64,000 nt of DNA from an uncultured Devosia sp. (GCF_963517015.1 NZ_CAUQDV010000001.1:1370001-1434000), one strand, 5' to 3'. Shown: positions 36,276 to 46,609, numbered from the stretch's first letter. Notes: generated from the sequence alone by a model not told the origin. Numbers and translations are program-made.

Positions 36276-37135
36276 GCGCGCGTTTCGCCGAGATTGCCGC
36301 TTTTTTTGCCGGTGAACCCGACGCCATTGCCTGCGAACTCACGTCCGTCCGTGGCTCGTCGCCGCGTGAGCAGGGGACCTTCATGCTGGTGGGGCGCAAG
36401 GGCCTGTTCGGCACCATCGGCGGCGGCGCGCTCGAATATATGGTGATCGAACATGCGCGGCGGCTGATCGCCAATGGCCAGGCAGAAGAAGCGATGGATG
36501 TGCCGCTGGGGCCCGAAATCGGCCAATGTTGCGGGGGGCGCGTGGCGGTCAGCCTGCGCTATGCCGAGCCGGTGTTGCGGGCGCAACTGGCGGCGCTGGT
36601 TGCCGAGGAAGAAGCGGGCCTGCCGCATGTCTATGTGTTTGGCTCGGGTCATGTCGGGCGAGCGCTGGCGCAGATCCTGTCGCTGCTGCCGGTGCAGCTC
36701 GAAGTGATCGACACGCGCCGCGAAGAGCTGGACCTGTTGCCGGCCGGGATTGTGTCGCGGGCGGTGGCCATGCCGGAGGCGGTGGTGCGGGCGGCGCCGC
36801 TGGGCTCGTCCTATGTGATCCTCACCCATGACCATGCGCTGGATTTCCTGATCGCGCAGGAAGCCCTAGCGCGGGTCGATGCGCCCTATGTCGGCATGGT
36901 GGGGAGCCAGACCAAGCGCGCCAAGTTTTCGAACTGGTTCCGGGGCGAGGGCGGCGATGCCAAGGCCCTGACACGGTTAATTTTACCAATCGGACAGATG
37001 GGTCTTGGGGATAAGCGCCCGGCGGTTATCGCGGCACTAGCGGCAGCCGAAATTATGGTTCACATTGGGTCTCGGGAAGCTGAAGTCGTGCGCACAGGCG
37101 CCCCCGAGAAATTGGGGGTGGCGATTGGACTCTAG
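36272..37135 (+). CDS. xdhC: Xanthine dehydrogenase accessory protein XdhC
   Basis: 287-residue XdhC-type chaperone. The N-terminal domain has LTSVRGSSPREQGTFMLV and GTIGGGALEY; the C-terminal Rossmann half has VYVFGSGHVGRALAQ and YVGMVGSQTKRAKF. GTG start at 36272 overlaps the xdhB stop (GTGA) behind an AAGGAGG ribosome site, so it is the last of the uraH-xdhABC operon. The gene delivers sulfurated Mo-cofactor to XdhB. It is followed after one base by the ABC ATPase. Confidence 0.93.
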   Translation: MSARFAEIAAFFAGEPDAIACELTSVRGSSPREQGTFMLVGRKGLFGTIGGGALEYMVIEHARRLIANGQAEEAMDVPLGPEIGQCCGGRVAVSLRYAEPVLRAQLAALVAEEEAGLPHVYVFGSGHVGRALAQILSLLPVQLEVIDTRREELDLLPAGIVSRAVAMPEAVVRAAPLGSSYVILTHDHALDFLIAQEALARVDAPYVGMVGSQTKRAKFSNWFRGEGGDAKALTRLILPIGQMGLGDKRPAVIAALAAAEIMVHIGSREAEVVRTGAPEKLGVAIGL

Positions 37136-37136
37136 C

Positions 37137-38669
37137 ATGCCGCATCGGCTTGAATTGACCGGTATCACGAAGCGCTTTCCCGGCGTTCTTGCCAATGACA
37201 ATGTGAGTTTCTCCGTCCAGCCAGGCGAAATCCATGCGCTGCTGGGCGAAAACGGCGCCGGCAAGTCCACTCTCGTCAAGATGATCTACGGCATCATGCA
37301 GCCCGACGCCGGCGAAATCCGCTGGAATGGCGAAGTTGTTGTCGTGCCTAACCCAAAGGCCGCCCGCAAGCTGGGCGTGGGCATGGTGTTCCAGCATTTT
37401 TCGCTGTTCGAAGCATTGACCGTGCTGGAAAACATCGCGCTGGGCATGGATGCGAAGATCCCCTCGCGTGAGCTGGAAGCGCGTATCCGCGAGGTGATGC
37501 AGACCTATGGGCTGCTGCTCGATCCGCATCGCACGGTGGCGACCCTGTCGGTGGGCGAACGCCAGCGCATTGAAATCGTGCGGGCGCTGCTGCTCAATCC
37601 GAAACTGCTGATCATGGATGAGCCGACGTCGGTGCTGACGCCGCAGGAGGTCGAGCAGCTGTTCGAAGTCCTGCGCAAGCTTGCGGCAGAAGGCTGTTCC
37701 ATCCTCTACATTTCCCACAAGCTGCATGAGATCAAGGCGCTGTGCGATACGGCGACGATCCTGCGCGGTGGCAAGCTGGTCGATACCTGCGATCCGAAAC
37801 AGGAAACCAGCCGCTCCATGGCCGAGAAGATGATTGGCACGGGGCTCAAGGATATCGTGCGCGCGCCGGGCCGCACGCTGGGCCAGCCCAAGCTCGTGGT
37901 GTCGCGCCTGTCGACCGAGAAGGGCGGGCATTTCGATGTGCCGGTCGACAATGCAAGCTTTACCGTGCGCGCAGGAGAAATCCTCGGCATTGCGGGTGTT
38001 GCTGGCAATGGACAGAACGCTTTGCTCGATGCCCTCAGCGGGGAAATCCGCGCCGATGACAAGGATGCCGTCACCATCGATGGCTACGGCATTGGCCTCC
38101 TGGGCACCACCGGCCGGCGCAAGCGCGGCCTCAGCGCCGTGCCGGAAGAGCGCAATGGCCATGCGGCGGTGGGCGATTTTTCGCTGAGCGACAATTCGGT
38201 GCTGACGGCGCGCGACCGGCTGGGCATGGTGATCATGGGCCTGATCAGCTCGGGCGCTGCCAAGACCTATACGGGCAAGGTGATTGCCGATTTCGCCGTC
38301 AAGGCGCTGGGGCCAGCATCTATGGCGGGATCGCTGTCGGGCGGGAACCTGCAGAAATATATCATGGGCCGCGAAATCCTGCAGAAGCCCAGCGTGCTTG
38401 TGGTGAGCCAGCCGACCTGGGGCGTCGATGCCGGTGCGGCTTCGGCCATTCACCAGGCGCTGGTGGACCTGGCGGCGGCTGGTTCGGCCATCGTGGTCAT
38501 CAGCCAGGATCTCGACGAATTGCGGGCTCTCAGTGACACGCTGGCCGTGATCAATATGGGCCGTCTCTCGCCGGCGCGGCCGGTGGACGAGATGACGGTT
38601 GAAGAAATCGGGCTGCTGATGGGCGGCGTACACGGCGCGACGGAGGCCCATGATGCAGTTTCGGCTTGA
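37137..38669 (+). CDS. Purine/nucleoside ABC transporter ATPase (BmpA-type system)
   Basis: 510-residue double ATPase. The first half has Walker A LLGENGAGKST, signature LSVGERQRIEI and Walker B LLIMDEPTSVL. The second half is degenerate at Walker A (GVAGNGQNALLDALSG) but has LSGGNLQKYIMGR. This is the architecture of the nucleoside ABC family (NupO/YufO-like). ATG at 37137 begins one base after xdhC. Genes around it make purine or nucleoside import the likely role. Confidence 0.9.
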   Translation: MPHRLELTGITKRFPGVLANDNVSFSVQPGEIHALLGENGAGKSTLVKMIYGIMQPDAGEIRWNGEVVVVPNPKAARKLGVGMVFQHFSLFEALTVLENIALGMDAKIPSRELEARIREVMQTYGLLLDPHRTVATLSVGERQRIEIVRALLLNPKLLIMDEPTSVLTPQEVEQLFEVLRKLAAEGCSILYISHKLHEIKALCDTATILRGGKLVDTCDPKQETSRSMAEKMIGTGLKDIVRAPGRTLGQPKLVVSRLSTEKGGHFDVPVDNASFTVRAGEILGIAGVAGNGQNALLDALSGEIRADDKDAVTIDGYGIGLLGTTGRRKRGLSAVPEERNGHAAVGDFSLSDNSVLTARDRLGMVIMGLISSGAAKTYTGKVIADFAVKALGPASMAGSLSGGNLQKYIMGREILQKPSVLVVSQPTWGVDAGAASAIHQALVDLAAAGSAIVVISQDLDELRALSDTLAVINMGRLSPARPVDEMTVEEIGLLMGGVHGATEAHDAVSA

Positions 38670-39735
38670 GAAGCGGCGCGAGCCATCCAAATTCATGCTC
38701 TATGCGACGCCGATTGCGGCCGTGCTTTTGACCATGGTCATCGGCGCGATCATCTTCTCGCTGATCGGCTTCAATGGCGTCGGCGCAGTGCGGGAAATTT
38801 TCCTGACGCCGCTGACCAATCCCTACAAGTGGCAGGACCTGGCGGTGAAGGCCGCGCCGCTGATCATCATCGGCGTGGGCCTGTCGGTGGCCTATCGGGC
38901 CAATGTCTGGAATATCGGCGCCGAGGGCCAGTATATCATCGGCGGACTCGCGGGCACCTGGGTGGCGCTCGCCACCTGGGGCATGACGGGGTGGTGGATC
39001 CTGCCGCTGATGATCCTCGCGGGTATCCTTGGCGGCATGCTCTATGCGGCCATTCCCGCGCTGCTCAAGACCCGGCTCAACGTCAATGAAATCCTGACCT
39101 CGCTGATGCTGACTTATGCCTCGGTGCAGCTGATCTATTATCTGATCCGCGCGCCGTGGAAGGACCCGATGGGCATGGGCTTCCCGCAGACGCGGCTGTT
39201 CTCGGAAGCGGCGCGCCTGCCCACCATCATTCCCGGCACGATCGTCCATCTGGGCGTACCGATCGCTATCATTGTTGCGCTGATCGCCTGGTTCGTGATG
39301 ACGCGGACGGTGTTTGGCTATCGCATGCGCGTGGTTGGCGCGGCGCCGCATGCCGCGCGCTATGGCGGCTTTTCGGAAACCAAGACGATCTGGCTGGCCA
39401 TGCTGGTCAGCGGCGCCTTTGCCGGTCTTGCCGGCGTGCTTGAGGTCGCCGGGCCGTTCCAGCGCATGGTGCCCGGTTTCCCGACCAATTACGGTTTCAC
39501 TGCCATCATCGTTGCCTTCCTCGGGCGCCTGAGCCCCTTGGGCGTGGTGCTGGGCGGCATTGTGCTGGCCATTACCTTTGTGGGCGGAGAAGTGGCGCAG
39601 ACGACCATCGGCCTGCCCAATGCGGCAACCGGAATTTTCCAGGCCATGGTGCTGTTCTTCCTCCTGGCGGGTGACATCCTGATCAAATACCGGTTGCGAC
39701 GCGTCGTGCCGCAGGCTTCGGCGGGGGCGGCGTGA
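38653..39735 (+). CDS. Purine/nucleoside ABC transporter permease
   Basis: 360-residue permease of the branched-chain/BMP-associated type, with about 8-10 hydrophobic segments. Overlaps the ATPase gene by 17 bases and the next permease by one. The ATG at 38653 has better spacing from GGAGG than 38650. Forms a heterodimer with the next gene product. The substrate is likely purine base or nucleoside. Confidence 0.9.
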   Translation: MQFRLEKRREPSKFMLYATPIAAVLLTMVIGAIIFSLIGFNGVGAVREIFLTPLTNPYKWQDLAVKAAPLIIIGVGLSVAYRANVWNIGAEGQYIIGGLAGTWVALATWGMTGWWILPLMILAGILGGMLYAAIPALLKTRLNVNEILTSLMLTYASVQLIYYLIRAPWKDPMGMGFPQTRLFSEAARLPTIIPGTIVHLGVPIAIIVALIAWFVMTRTVFGYRMRVVGAAPHAARYGGFSETKTIWLAMLVSGAFAGLAGVLEVAGPFQRMVPGFPTNYGFTAIIVAFLGRLSPLGVVLGGIVLAITFVGGEVAQTTIGLPNAATGIFQAMVLFFLLAGDILIKYRLRRVVPQASAGAA

Positions 39736-40664
39736 TGGAATTCACCCTTGTTCTTGCCATCCTCGTTACCGTGGTCGGCGCATCGACGCCGATCCTGATC
39801 GCGGCGCTGGGCGAACTGGTCGTCGAGCGGGCCGGCGTGCTCAATCTGGGTGTCGAAGGCATGATGCTGATCGGCGCCATTGCGGGCTTTGTGGTGCAAT
39901 TCCATACCGGTAACCCCTATCTGGCCCTGCTCGCGGGCGCAGCGGCAGGGCTCTGCGCCTCGCTGATCTTTGGCTTTCTGACCCTGTCGCTTTCGGCCAA
40001 CCAGACGGCCACGGGCCTCGCGCTCACCATTTTCGGCACCGGTTTTTCGGCGCTGGCTGGCGCATCCTATTCGGCGCGTCCGGTCACGCTGATGCAGCCG
40101 CTGTTTCCGCTGGAGTTGGCGACGCATCCGATCGGCAAGGTGATCTTCGGCTATGCCTTTCCGATCTACTTTTCCTTCTTCATGGTCTTGGCCATCTGGT
40201 ATTTCCTGCACAAGACGCGTGCGGGCCTGATCCTGCGTGCTGTCGGCGAGAATGATCAATCGGCCCATTCAATCGGCTATTCGGTGATCGGGGTGCGCTA
40301 TCTGGCGGTGATGTTCGGGGGCGCCATGGCCGGGCTGGCCGGCGCCTGTTTCCCCCTGCTCTTGACCCCGCAATGGGCGGAGCGGATGACGGCGGGTCGC
40401 GGCTGGATCGCGGTGGCGCTGGTGGTGTTTGCCAGCTGGAAGCCGTTCCGCCTGCTCGCCGGCGCCTATCTCTTTGGCCTTGTCATGACCATGGAGCTTT
40501 ATGCCAAGGCCGGCGGCGGGCCGCTTTCGGCCATTCCCTCGGAACTCTGGGCGGCTCTGCCGTACCTGGCCACCGTTATCGTGCTCGTGCTGATTTCGAT
40601 CCGGCGCGACGCAACCACCAATGCACCGGCCTGCCTCGGCAAGCCGTTCTTGCCCAGCAATTGA
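39735..40664 (+). CDS. Purine/nucleoside ABC transporter permease
   Basis: 309-residue second permease of the same family. It includes the conserved GLILRAVGENDQSAHSIGYSV loop and AMAGLAGA after it. Start at 39735 overlaps the previous stop by one base. Part of the ATPase-permease-permease-BmpA operon. Confidence 0.9.
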   Translation: MEFTLVLAILVTVVGASTPILIAALGELVVERAGVLNLGVEGMMLIGAIAGFVVQFHTGNPYLALLAGAAAGLCASLIFGFLTLSLSANQTATGLALTIFGTGFSALAGASYSARPVTLMQPLFPLELATHPIGKVIFGYAFPIYFSFFMVLAIWYFLHKTRAGLILRAVGENDQSAHSIGYSVIGVRYLAVMFGGAMAGLAGACFPLLLTPQWAERMTAGRGWIAVALVVFASWKPFRLLAGAYLFGLVMTMELYAKAGGGPLSAIPSELWAALPYLATVIVLVLISIRRDATTNAPACLGKPFLPSN

Positions 40665-40723
40665 GGCGGCGCTCAATGATCACCTCAATCTCGAAAAAAG
40701 TAAGTCACCAGGAGAATGAACGT

Positions 40724-41806
40724 ATGACTCTGTCTCGTCGCAGTTTCGTCAAGGTCGGCGGTGCCGCCCTTACCCTGCCACTGCTCGGCTCCACTGCCTT
40801 TGCGCAGGAAAAGCTCAAGATCGGCTTCATCTATGTCGGCTCGATCAACGACAATGGCTACAACTATGCCCACAATCAGGGCCGTATCTTCGTTGAGGAA
40901 GCCCTTGGCGATGCGGTCGAGACCGTGTTTGTCGAGAACGTGCCGGAAGGCCCCGACTGCGAGCGCGTGCTGCGCGAACTGGCCCAGCAGGGCTGCAAGC
41001 TGATCTTTGCCACCAGCTTCGGCTTTGGCGACTCGGTGATCAAGGTTGCCCAGCAGTTCCCCGATATCGCCTTCGAGCACGCCACCGGCTATATGAAGGC
41101 CGACAATGTGGGCCTCTACAATGCCCGCTTCTATGAAGGCCGTGCCGTTTGCGGCACCATCGCGGGCCACATGTCGGTTACCGGCAAGGCCGGCTATATC
41201 GGCTCCTTCCCGATCCCAGAAGTCGTCATGGGCATCAATGCCCTGGCGCTGAGCGGCCGCAAGATCAATCCCGAGTTTACCGTCAAGCCGGTCTATATCT
41301 CGACCTGGAACGACCCGGCCAAGGAAGCCGACGCGGCCCGCGCCATGATCGACCAGGGCATCGACATCATCGCCCAGCATACCGACGGTCCGGCAGCTTT
41401 GCAGGTTGCTGCCGAGCGCGGCATCGTGGGCGGCTTCGGCCAGGGTGCCGACATGAGCGCCTTTGCTCCCGAGACACAGCTCACCGCCATCATCGACCAT
41501 TGGGGCCCGCATTACCTGGCCTCGGCCGAGGCCGTGATTGCCGGTAGCTGGGCACCCGGTGACACCTGGGAAGGTCTCAAGGAAGACGTGGTCCAGATGG
41601 GCCCCTATGGCGAGAAGGTGCCGGAAGACGTCCGCGCTGCGGCCGACGCCGTGCGCGAAGGCCAGATCGATGGCTCGTTCCACATCTTCACCGGCCCGAT
41701 CAACGACAATACCGGCACCGAGCGCGTTGCTGCAGGCGTCACCATGACCGATGCCGAACTGCTCAGCATGGACTGGTATGTCGAAGGCGTCGAACAGCCG
41801 GCGTAA
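40724..41806 (+). CDS. BmpA-family substrate-binding lipoprotein-like protein
   Basis: 360-residue periplasmic binding protein of the BMP family. The leader MTLSRRSFVKVGGAALTLP is twin-arginine-like, unusual for this family, and lacks a lipobox. The mature part begins near QEKLKIGFIYVGS. Such proteins bind purine nucleosides or purine bases; the neighbours favour a purine. ATG follows AGGAG by a good spacing. An intrinsic terminator follows. Confidence 0.88.
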   Translation: MTLSRRSFVKVGGAALTLPLLGSTAFAQEKLKIGFIYVGSINDNGYNYAHNQGRIFVEEALGDAVETVFVENVPEGPDCERVLRELAQQGCKLIFATSFGFGDSVIKVAQQFPDIAFEHATGYMKADNVGLYNARFYEGRAVCGTIAGHMSVTGKAGYIGSFPIPEVVMGINALALSGRKINPEFTVKPVYISTWNDPAKEADAARAMIDQGIDIIAQHTDGPAALQVAAERGIVGGFGQGADMSAFAPETQLTAIIDHWGPHYLASAEAVIAGSWAPGDTWEGLKEDVVQMGPYGEKVPEDVRAAADAVREGQIDGSFHIFTGPINDNTGTERVAAGVTMTDAELLSMDWYVEGVEQPA

Positions 41807-41824
41807 GCGGTTTGAATAAGCTTG

Positions 41825-41852
41825 AAGGGGCGGGCTCGCGCTCGCCCCTTTT
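41825..41852 (+). terminator. Intrinsic terminator after bmpA-like gene
   Basis: AAGGGGCG (41825-41832) with CGCCCCTT (41843-41850) around a shorter inner stem, followed by T residues. It separates the transporter operon from puuD. Confidence 0.75.
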
Positions 41853-41872
41853 CTACGACTGAGGGGGAAGAT

Positions 41873-43099
41873 ATGCCCGATTATGCGATTTTCTATGAGT
41901 GGCTGATGTTCGCCGTCCGCTGGCTGCATGTCATCACGGCCATCGCCTGGATCGGCTCGTCCTTCTATTTCATCGCGCTGGACCTTGGCCTGCGCAAGAC
42001 GCCGAGCCTGCCGGCGCTCGCCCATGGCGAAGAGTGGCAGGTGCATGGCGGCGGCTTCTACCACATCAACAAATATCTGGTGGCGCCGGAGTTTCTGCCC
42101 GAACACCTGACCTGGTTCAAATGGGAAAGCTACTGGACCTGGCTGAGCGGCGCGATGCTGTTGGCGCTGATCTATTATGTCGGGGCCGATCTCTACCTCA
42201 TCGACCGCAATGTGCTGGACGTGCCGCAATGGGGGGCGATTGCGCTTTCCATTGGCTCGATCGTGCTGGGCTGGGTGCTTTACGACGCGCTCTGCAAATC
42301 GCCTATAGGGCAATCGACGACCGGGCTGATGCTGGTGCTGTTCGCCATTCTGGTTGCGGCGAGCTGGGGCTATACGCAGCTGTTCACCGGCCGAGCGGCA
42401 ATGTTGCATATGGGCGCGTTTACCGCGACCATCATGGCAGCGAATGTGGCCATGATCATCATTCCAAACCAGAAGATCGTGGTCGCCGACCTCAAGGCCG
42501 GCAAGGTGCCCGATGCCAAATATGGCAAGATCGCCAAGCAGCGCTCGTTGCATAACAACTACCTGACGCTGCCCGTCATCTTCTTCATGCTGTCGTCCCA
42601 CTATCCGCTGGCCTTTGCCACGCAGTGGAACTGGATCATCGCCTCGCTGATCTTCCTCGTCGGCGTGGTGATCCGGCACTATTTCAACACCCGTCACGCG
42701 CGGAAGGGCAATCCGCACTGGACCTGGCCGATCGCCATCATCATTTTCATCATCATCGCCTGGCTGTCGTCGGGCCCCAAACTGCCCGGTTCGGGCGGAG
42801 AGGCGGTGGCGTCGCGGGCGGCCGAGAGCTTTCTCGAAGCCAGCCATTTCCCCGCTGCCAGCCTGACGGTGCAGACTCGGTGCTCGATGTGCCATACGGC
42901 CGAGCCCGTCTGGCCGGGGGTCTTCCAGCCACCGAAAAATGTCATTCTCGACAATGACATCGCCATTGCCAATCATGCTCATGACATTGCCATGCAGGCG
43001 GGATATGCCCATGCTATGCCACCCGGCAATATCACCGAAATGACGCCGGAAGAGCGTGCTCTGCTGGTTGAATGGTTCCGAGAAGGCTCCGGCCAATGA
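41873..43099 (+). CDS. puuD: Cytochrome-c-type urate oxidase PuuD
   Basis: 408 residues: an N-terminal membrane part with about eight helices and a C-terminal cytochrome c domain with one haem site CSMCH at residues 337-341. PuuD oxidises urate to 5-hydroxyisourate without oxygen as direct co-substrate, passing electrons to the respiratory chain. No soluble uricase is present in the window. ATG at 41873 with GAGGGGG-type ribosome site; the upstream start is in the terminator. Overlaps guaD by four bases. Confidence 0.93.
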   Translation: MPDYAIFYEWLMFAVRWLHVITAIAWIGSSFYFIALDLGLRKTPSLPALAHGEEWQVHGGGFYHINKYLVAPEFLPEHLTWFKWESYWTWLSGAMLLALIYYVGADLYLIDRNVLDVPQWGAIALSIGSIVLGWVLYDALCKSPIGQSTTGLMLVLFAILVAASWGYTQLFTGRAAMLHMGAFTATIMAANVAMIIIPNQKIVVADLKAGKVPDAKYGKIAKQRSLHNNYLTLPVIFFMLSSHYPLAFATQWNWIIASLIFLVGVVIRHYFNTRHARKGNPHWTWPIAIIIFIIIAWLSSGPKLPGSGGEAVASRAAESFLEASHFPAASLTVQTRCSMCHTAEPVWPGVFQPPKNVILDNDIAIANHAHDIAMQAGYAHAMPPGNITEMTPEERALLVEWFREGSGQ

Positions 43100-44397
43100 C
43101 CCAGACTATCCTGCGCGGCCGCGTGCTCAGCTTTGTCAGCGAGCCGCAGGCGATCGATGACGCAGCGAGCTATCGCTATTACGAAGACGCCGGGATCATC
43201 ATCGCGGACGGCAAGATCGTCGCGGTCGAGCCGTGGTCGGCCATTGCGCCGCTGGGTGCCGACTATATCGACCATCGCCCGCATCTGATCATGGCCGGGT
43301 TCATCGACATGCATCTGCATTATGTGCAGTCGCAGATGATCGCCTCCTATGCCGGCTCGCTGCTGGAATGGCTCAATAGCTACACTTTCCACGAAGAGCA
43401 GAAGTTCAGCCAGCAGGGGCATGCCGGGGCGGTCGCCTCGGCCTTCTACGACGAGCTGATCCGCAATGGGACGACGACGGCCGTGGCCTATTGCTCGAGC
43501 AGTCCGCGGTCGGTCGATGCCTATTTCGCCGAGGCGGAAAAGCGCAACATGCTGATGGTGGGCGGCAAGGTGATGATGGATCGAAACGCGCCCGAAGCGC
43601 TCTGCGACACCGCCCAGTCCGGCTATGACGACAGCAAGGCACTGATCGCGCGCTGGCATGGCAAGGGCCGGGCGCTCTATGCGATCTCGCCGCGCTTTGC
43701 CATCACCTCGACGCCGGCGCAGATGGAAGCGGCGCAGGCGCTGGTCGGCGAACATCCCGAGGCTTACGTCCAGACCCATCTCAGCGAGAACGACGCCGAG
43801 ATCTCCTATTCGATGGAGCTTTATCCCACTTCGCCGGACTATACCGGCATCTACGAGGATTACGGCTTGCTCGGTCGCAAGACGCTGCTGGGCCATTGCA
43901 TCCATCTCAACCATCGCGAGACCGCGGTTCTGGCCGAGACCGGGTCGGTTGCCGTGTTCTGCCCGACGTCCAACCTGTTCCTTGGATCGGGCCTGTTCGA
44001 TCGCGAGCGGTTGAGCAAGCATGGCGTGCGGATCGGGCTGGCCACCGATATCGGCGGCGGCACCAGCTATTCCATGCTGCGCACGATGGACGAGGGCTAC
44101 AAGATCCTGCAATTGCGCGGACAGCGGCTCAATCCATTCGCCAGTTTCTACATGGCGACGCTGGGCAATGCGCGGTCGCTGTCGCTCGAAGGGACTATCG
44201 GTTCGGTGGCCAAGGGCAATGCGGCCGACCTCGTCGTGCTCGACGCTTCTGCGACGCCGGCCATGCGGCTGCGCATGGCGACGGTCAGCACTTTGGCCGA
44301 GGAATTGTTCCTGCTGCAGACAATGGGCGACGACCGTTCGATCGCCGAGGTCTATGTGTCTGGTGCAAGGGCGAAGTCTACTTTAGGCGGGTTGTGA
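43096..44397 (+). CDS. guaD: Guanine deaminase
   Basis: 433-residue amidohydrolase. Metal and active-site motifs are FIDMHLHYVQ, THLSEN, LGHCIHL and ATDIGGGTS. It converts guanine to xanthine and feeds XdhAB. It overlaps the puuD stop (ATGA), so the two are coupled. Confidence 0.95.
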   Translation: MTQTILRGRVLSFVSEPQAIDDAASYRYYEDAGIIIADGKIVAVEPWSAIAPLGADYIDHRPHLIMAGFIDMHLHYVQSQMIASYAGSLLEWLNSYTFHEEQKFSQQGHAGAVASAFYDELIRNGTTTAVAYCSSSPRSVDAYFAEAEKRNMLMVGGKVMMDRNAPEALCDTAQSGYDDSKALIARWHGKGRALYAISPRFAITSTPAQMEAAQALVGEHPEAYVQTHLSENDAEISYSMELYPTSPDYTGIYEDYGLLGRKTLLGHCIHLNHRETAVLAETGSVAVFCPTSNLFLGSGLFDRERLSKHGVRIGLATDIGGGTSYSMLRTMDEGYKILQLRGQRLNPFASFYMATLGNARSLSLEGTIGSVAKGNAADLVVLDASATPAMRLRMATVSTLAEELFLLQTMGDDRSIAEVYVSGARAKSTLGGL

Positions 44398-44449
44398 CAC
44401 TTCCATTCATGACTTAAGTCTCGTCACTGTGCACATAAAGGAAGCAATG

Positions 44450-46609
44450 ATGAGCGATTATCTCACGAAGTCCGGCCTCTCGGTTCATTCCCTGCTGGTC
44501 GATTTCGTCGAGAAGGAAGCGCTCCCCGGCACGGGTGTCACGGCCGACCAGTTCTGGGCCGGCTTCACCGCGCTGGTTGCCGAACATGGTCCGACCAATA
44601 GCCGGCTTTTGCAACGTCGCGATGACCTGCAGACGCAAATCGACGACTGGCACCGCAAATATGGTCCGGTCGCCAATAATGTGCAGGGCTACGAATTTTT
44701 CCTCAGGGACATTGGCTATCTGGTGCCAGAACCGGCTGATTTCACGATCGAGACCACGGGACTCGATCCGGAAATCACCACGCTTTGCGGTCCGCAGCTG
44801 GTGGTGCCGGTTTCCAATGCCCGCTATGCGCTCAACGCTGCCAATGCGCGCTGGGGCAGCCTCTATGATGCCTATTACGGCACCGACGTGATCGCGCGCG
44901 ATGGCGAGTTGGCGCCGGGCAAGGGCTTCAACACCGCCCGCGCCGCCGCCGTTGTCGACAAGGCTGCGGCCTTCCTCGATGCGACTTTCCCACTCGCCGC
45001 AGGCAGCCATCGCGACGTCACCGGCTACCACATCGAAAAGCAGGGCGAGACGCGGGTCTTTGTGGTCGATACCGCAGAGGGGCGCACCGGCCTGCGCGAT
45101 CCGGCCGGCTTTGTCGGCTATGGCGGGACGCAGGAGAGCGGCCAGCTGGTGCTGCGCCACAATGGGCTGCATGTGATCCTGGTCATCGAGCCGGGCTCGG
45201 TGATCGGCAAGACGCACAAGGCTGGGCTCAGCGATGTAATCGTCGAAGCGGCGCTGACCACGATCCAGGATTGCGAGGATTCCGTTGCGGCGGTCGATGC
45301 CGAGGACAAGGTCGGCGTCTATCGCAACTGGCTCGGCCTGATGAATGGCTCGCTGGAAGACACGTTCGAAAAGCAGGGCACGACAGTCACGCGCAAGCTC
45401 AATGCTGACCGCGCCTACAAGGATGTCGACGGCAAGCCGCTGACGCTCAAGGGTCGCTCACTGTTGTTGGTGCGCAATGTGGGTCACCTGATGACCACGG
45501 ATGCCGTGCTGTTCGAGGGCAAGCCGATCGGCGAGGGGCTGATGGATGCCGCCGTGACAGTACTCTGCGCATTGTCGGACAAGGTCAACAGCACGACGGG
45601 CGCGATCTATATCGTCAAGCCGAAGATGCATGGGCCGGAAGAGGTCGCCTTTGCCTGCGCGATCTTTGCCTCGGTCGAGAAGATGCTGGGCCTTGACGCC
45701 AATCGCATCAAGATCGGCATCATGGACGAAGAGCGCCGCACCTCGGCCAATCTGAAGGCCGCGATCTACGAGGCGCGCGAGCGCGTGTTCTTCATCAACA
45801 CCGGCTTCCTCGATCGCACGGGCGACGAAATCCACACCTCGATGGAAGCGGGCGCCGTGCTGCGCAAGGACGAGATCAAGTCGGAACGCTGGCTCTCATC
45901 CTATGAAGACCGCAATGTGCTGATCGGGCTGGCCTGTGGTCTTTCCGGCCGGGCGCAGATCGGCAAGGGCATGTGGGCGCGGCCGGACGACATGGCGGCA
46001 ATGATGGAGGCCAAGTCGGGCCATCCCAATGCCGGCGCCAATACGGCCTGGGTGCCGTCGCCGACTGCCGCCACGCTGCATGCGCTGCATTACCATCAGA
46101 TCGACGTGTTCGCCGCGCAGCAGCGGCGGCACAACGAGGCGCTGCCGCCGCTCAGCGACCTGTTCTCCATGCCGGTGCAGGTGCCCTATTCGCTGAGCCG
46201 CGAGGAGATTAACCGCGAGCTCGAGAACAATGCGCAGGGCATTCTCGGCTATGTGGTGCGCTGGGTGCAGCAGGGCGTGGGCTGTTCCAAGGTCCCCGAC
46301 ATCAACAATGTCGGGCTGATGGAAGACCGGGCTACCTGCCGAATTTCTTCGCAGGCCGTTGCCAACTGGCTGCGCCACGGTCTGGTGTCACGCGACGAGG
46401 TGACGTCGACCTTTGAGCGCATGGCTGCGGTGGTCGATCAGCAGAATGCGGGCGATCCGATCTACAGGCCCATGGCCGAAAACTTCCAGTCGGTGGCGTT
46501 TCAGGCCGCGCTCGATCTGGCCCTGCATGGCGCCGACCAGCCGAGCGGCTATACCGAGCCGCTGCTGCATGCGGCCCGGCGCAAGGTCAAGGCACGTGAC
46601 GCGAAGTAA
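44450..46609 (+). CDS. glcB: Malate synthase G
   Basis: About 719-residue malate synthase of the G class (KLNADRAYKDVDGKPL, VKPKMHGPEEVAFA, GIMDEERRTSANL, SMEAGAVLRK, GKGMWARPDDM). It condenses glyoxylate with acetyl-CoA to malate. Placed right after the purine genes, it takes the glyoxylate released by AllA into central metabolism. The ATG at 44450 has better ribosome-site spacing than 44447 (two adjacent ATGs). No glycolate oxidase gene is in view. Confidence 0.95.
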   Translation: MSDYLTKSGLSVHSLLVDFVEKEALPGTGVTADQFWAGFTALVAEHGPTNSRLLQRRDDLQTQIDDWHRKYGPVANNVQGYEFFLRDIGYLVPEPADFTIETTGLDPEITTLCGPQLVVPVSNARYALNAANARWGSLYDAYYGTDVIARDGELAPGKGFNTARAAAVVDKAAAFLDATFPLAAGSHRDVTGYHIEKQGETRVFVVDTAEGRTGLRDPAGFVGYGGTQESGQLVLRHNGLHVILVIEPGSVIGKTHKAGLSDVIVEAALTTIQDCEDSVAAVDAEDKVGVYRNWLGLMNGSLEDTFEKQGTTVTRKLNADRAYKDVDGKPLTLKGRSLLLVRNVGHLMTTDAVLFEGKPIGEGLMDAAVTVLCALSDKVNSTTGAIYIVKPKMHGPEEVAFACAIFASVEKMLGLDANRIKIGIMDEERRTSANLKAAIYEARERVFFINTGFLDRTGDEIHTSMEAGAVLRKDEIKSERWLSSYEDRNVLIGLACGLSGRAQIGKGMWARPDDMAAMMEAKSGHPNAGANTAWVPSPTAATLHALHYHQIDVFAAQQRRHNEALPPLSDLFSMPVQVPYSLSREEINRELENNAQGILGYVVRWVQQGVGCSKVPDINNVGLMEDRATCRISSQAVANWLRHGLVSRDEVTSTFERMAAVVDQQNAGDPIYRPMAENFQSVAFQAALDLALHGADQPSGYTEPLLHAARRKVKARDAK

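Noticed and set aside
37053..38696. 547-residue minus-strand frame opposite the purine ABC ATPase
   Set aside because: Shadow of a gene with all ABC motifs on the plus strand.
40685..43096. 803-residue minus-strand frame opposite bmpA and puuD
   Set aside because: Spans two real genes and their terminator; composition of a shadow.
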